In this document: positions 6,604 through 7,160 of the stretch, one piece after another
How positions within the stretch are numbered: the first letter of the stretch is position 1
How the letters are laid out: each line of letters starts with the position of its first letter
From: a bacterium
GTDB taxonomy: Bacteria > Zixibacteria > MSB-5A5 > GN15 > FEB-12
DNA length: 7,160 nucleotides
Assembly: GCA_030619425.1 (NCBI GenBank)
Contig: JAUXBJ010000079.1
Coordinates: 1-7,160 of the forward strand
Reading direction: 5' to 3'
Program-made: the position numbers and the translations under genes
Notes under the pieces: model-generated
Told to the model about the DNA's origin: nothing
Seen by the model: the letters and a program-made list of their open reading frames with translations, nothing else
Databases searched by the model: none

Positions 6604-7160
6604 TAGCGTCTCAGACCAAGTCGTGACTTCAGAGATTCGATGATTCTGGCGCGGTCATCAGTCTGAAGAATTATGGCACTGAACCCGGTCAACATAGCCA
6701 GTGATACTAACAGACAGCCGCCGAGAAGTCGCGGCCATGTGTCCGGTGTCAGCAGTCTGATTGCAAGGTAGGCGACGGGCAAGGCAAAAACGACGCCCCA
6801 AGTCGCCGACTTGAATGCCGTCCGGTAAAATACCGATACCGGCGAAGCCATGGCGCGATGAAATACAACCGGGTAGATGAACAGATAAATAACTGCCTGC
6901 GGTATCGCCGTTCCCAGGGCGACGCCGAGGATGCCGTAAGGCTGCACCAGGGCCAGTGACAAAGCAATGTTCGCCACGCCTTCGGCCGCCAGTATGTAAA
7001 ACAGGATCTTGTGCTTGGAAACGCCGAACAGAACTGAGTTGGCGATCATCTGCGGCAGGTAGATCGACGCCGGTACGATCAGGACGTGGAGAACGGTGAT
7101 CGATTCAGTGAACCCCTCCTTTACCCACAGCAAAATGAACGGTCCACCGAACATCAGCAC
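6603..7160 (-). CDS. Wzx-like polysaccharide flippase, C-terminal part
   Basis: 185 residues up to the stop TAA at 6605-6603. The frame is open to the window edge and its first codon there is GTG in mid-protein, so the real start lies outside. It matches the C-terminal half of MATE/MVF-type polysaccharide exporters (Wzx, RfbX), which flip undecaprenyl-linked glycan units across the inner membrane. Visible signs are FGGPFILLWVKEGF (4-17), the helix and loop typical of the middle of the protein; NSVLFGVSKHK (41-51); AEGVANIALSLAL (59-71), with the conserved Asn after the small-residue pair; and YGILGVALGTAIPQ (75-88). Further helices lie at about 90-100, 119-136 and 144-165, then a short basic tail (ESLKSRLGLRR). 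Full-length family members have about 400-500 residues, so roughly half or more is missing. It is first of the genes seen and leads directly into the ligase/polymerase gene, a usual Wzx-Wzy order. Confidence 0.88.
   Translation of the reverse strand: MLMFGGPFILLWVKEGFTESITVLHVLIVPASIYLPQMIANSVLFGVSKHKILFYILAAEGVANIALSLALVQPYGILGVALGTAIPQAVIYLFIYPVVFHRAMASPVSVFYRTAFKSATWGVVFALPVAYLAIRLLTPDTWPRLLGGCLLVSLAMLTGFSAIILQTDDRARIIESLKSRLGLRR

Overview
The window is one dense block of surface-polysaccharide (glycan) biosynthesis genes, all on the minus strand, so transcription runs from high to low coordinates. In transcription order it encodes the C-terminal part of a Wzx-like flippase (6603-7160, 5' end outside the window), an O-antigen ligase/polymerase-like membrane protein (5111-6559), a GT-C type membrane glycosyltransferase (3270-4868), a PaaK-like adenylate-forming enzyme (1916-3262), and two cytosolic GT4 glycosyltransferases (707-1912, and 1-710, whose 3' end is outside the window). 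The last gene had to be translated by hand because its stop codon is not in the window. No tRNA, rRNA, CRISPR array, insertion sequence or phage gene was seen.

Layout: the flippase and the ligase/polymerase gene are joined by a 43-base gap almost exactly filled by a 15-codon open frame (6556-6603) that overlaps both neighbours. A 242-base non-coding gap (4869-5110) follows. It holds several short perfect or near-perfect dyads and is the only plausible place for an internal regulatory site. The four genes after it are packed tightly (7-base gap, 3-base gap, 4-base ATGA overlap), as expected of an operon with coupled translation.

How the genes could work together (inference from families): the GT4 enzymes add sugars to a lipid-linked unit on the cytoplasmic face and the flippase moves it across the inner membrane. 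The ligase/polymerase-like protein then polymerises it or transfers it to an acceptor. The GT-C enzyme could add a residue from a polyprenyl-phosphate sugar on the outer face. The adenylate-forming enzyme would activate a carboxylic acid, perhaps for a non-sugar decoration, but no acyltransferase partner is visible here. The first-named GT4 (707-1912) resembles the Stp1 type found near exosortase/PEP-CTERM systems, so that link is possible but unproven.

Organism: a bacterium, probably with a Gram-negative envelope, given the flippase plus O-antigen-ligase-type pair. The DNA looks moderately GC-rich by eye and the genes use ATG and GTG starts with weak Shine-Dalgarno sequences. I cannot name a phylum. 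Nothing here is clearly a novel system. The points most worth a second look are the adenylating enzyme within the glycan operon, the dyad-rich gap, and the odd start region of the ligase/polymerase gene.
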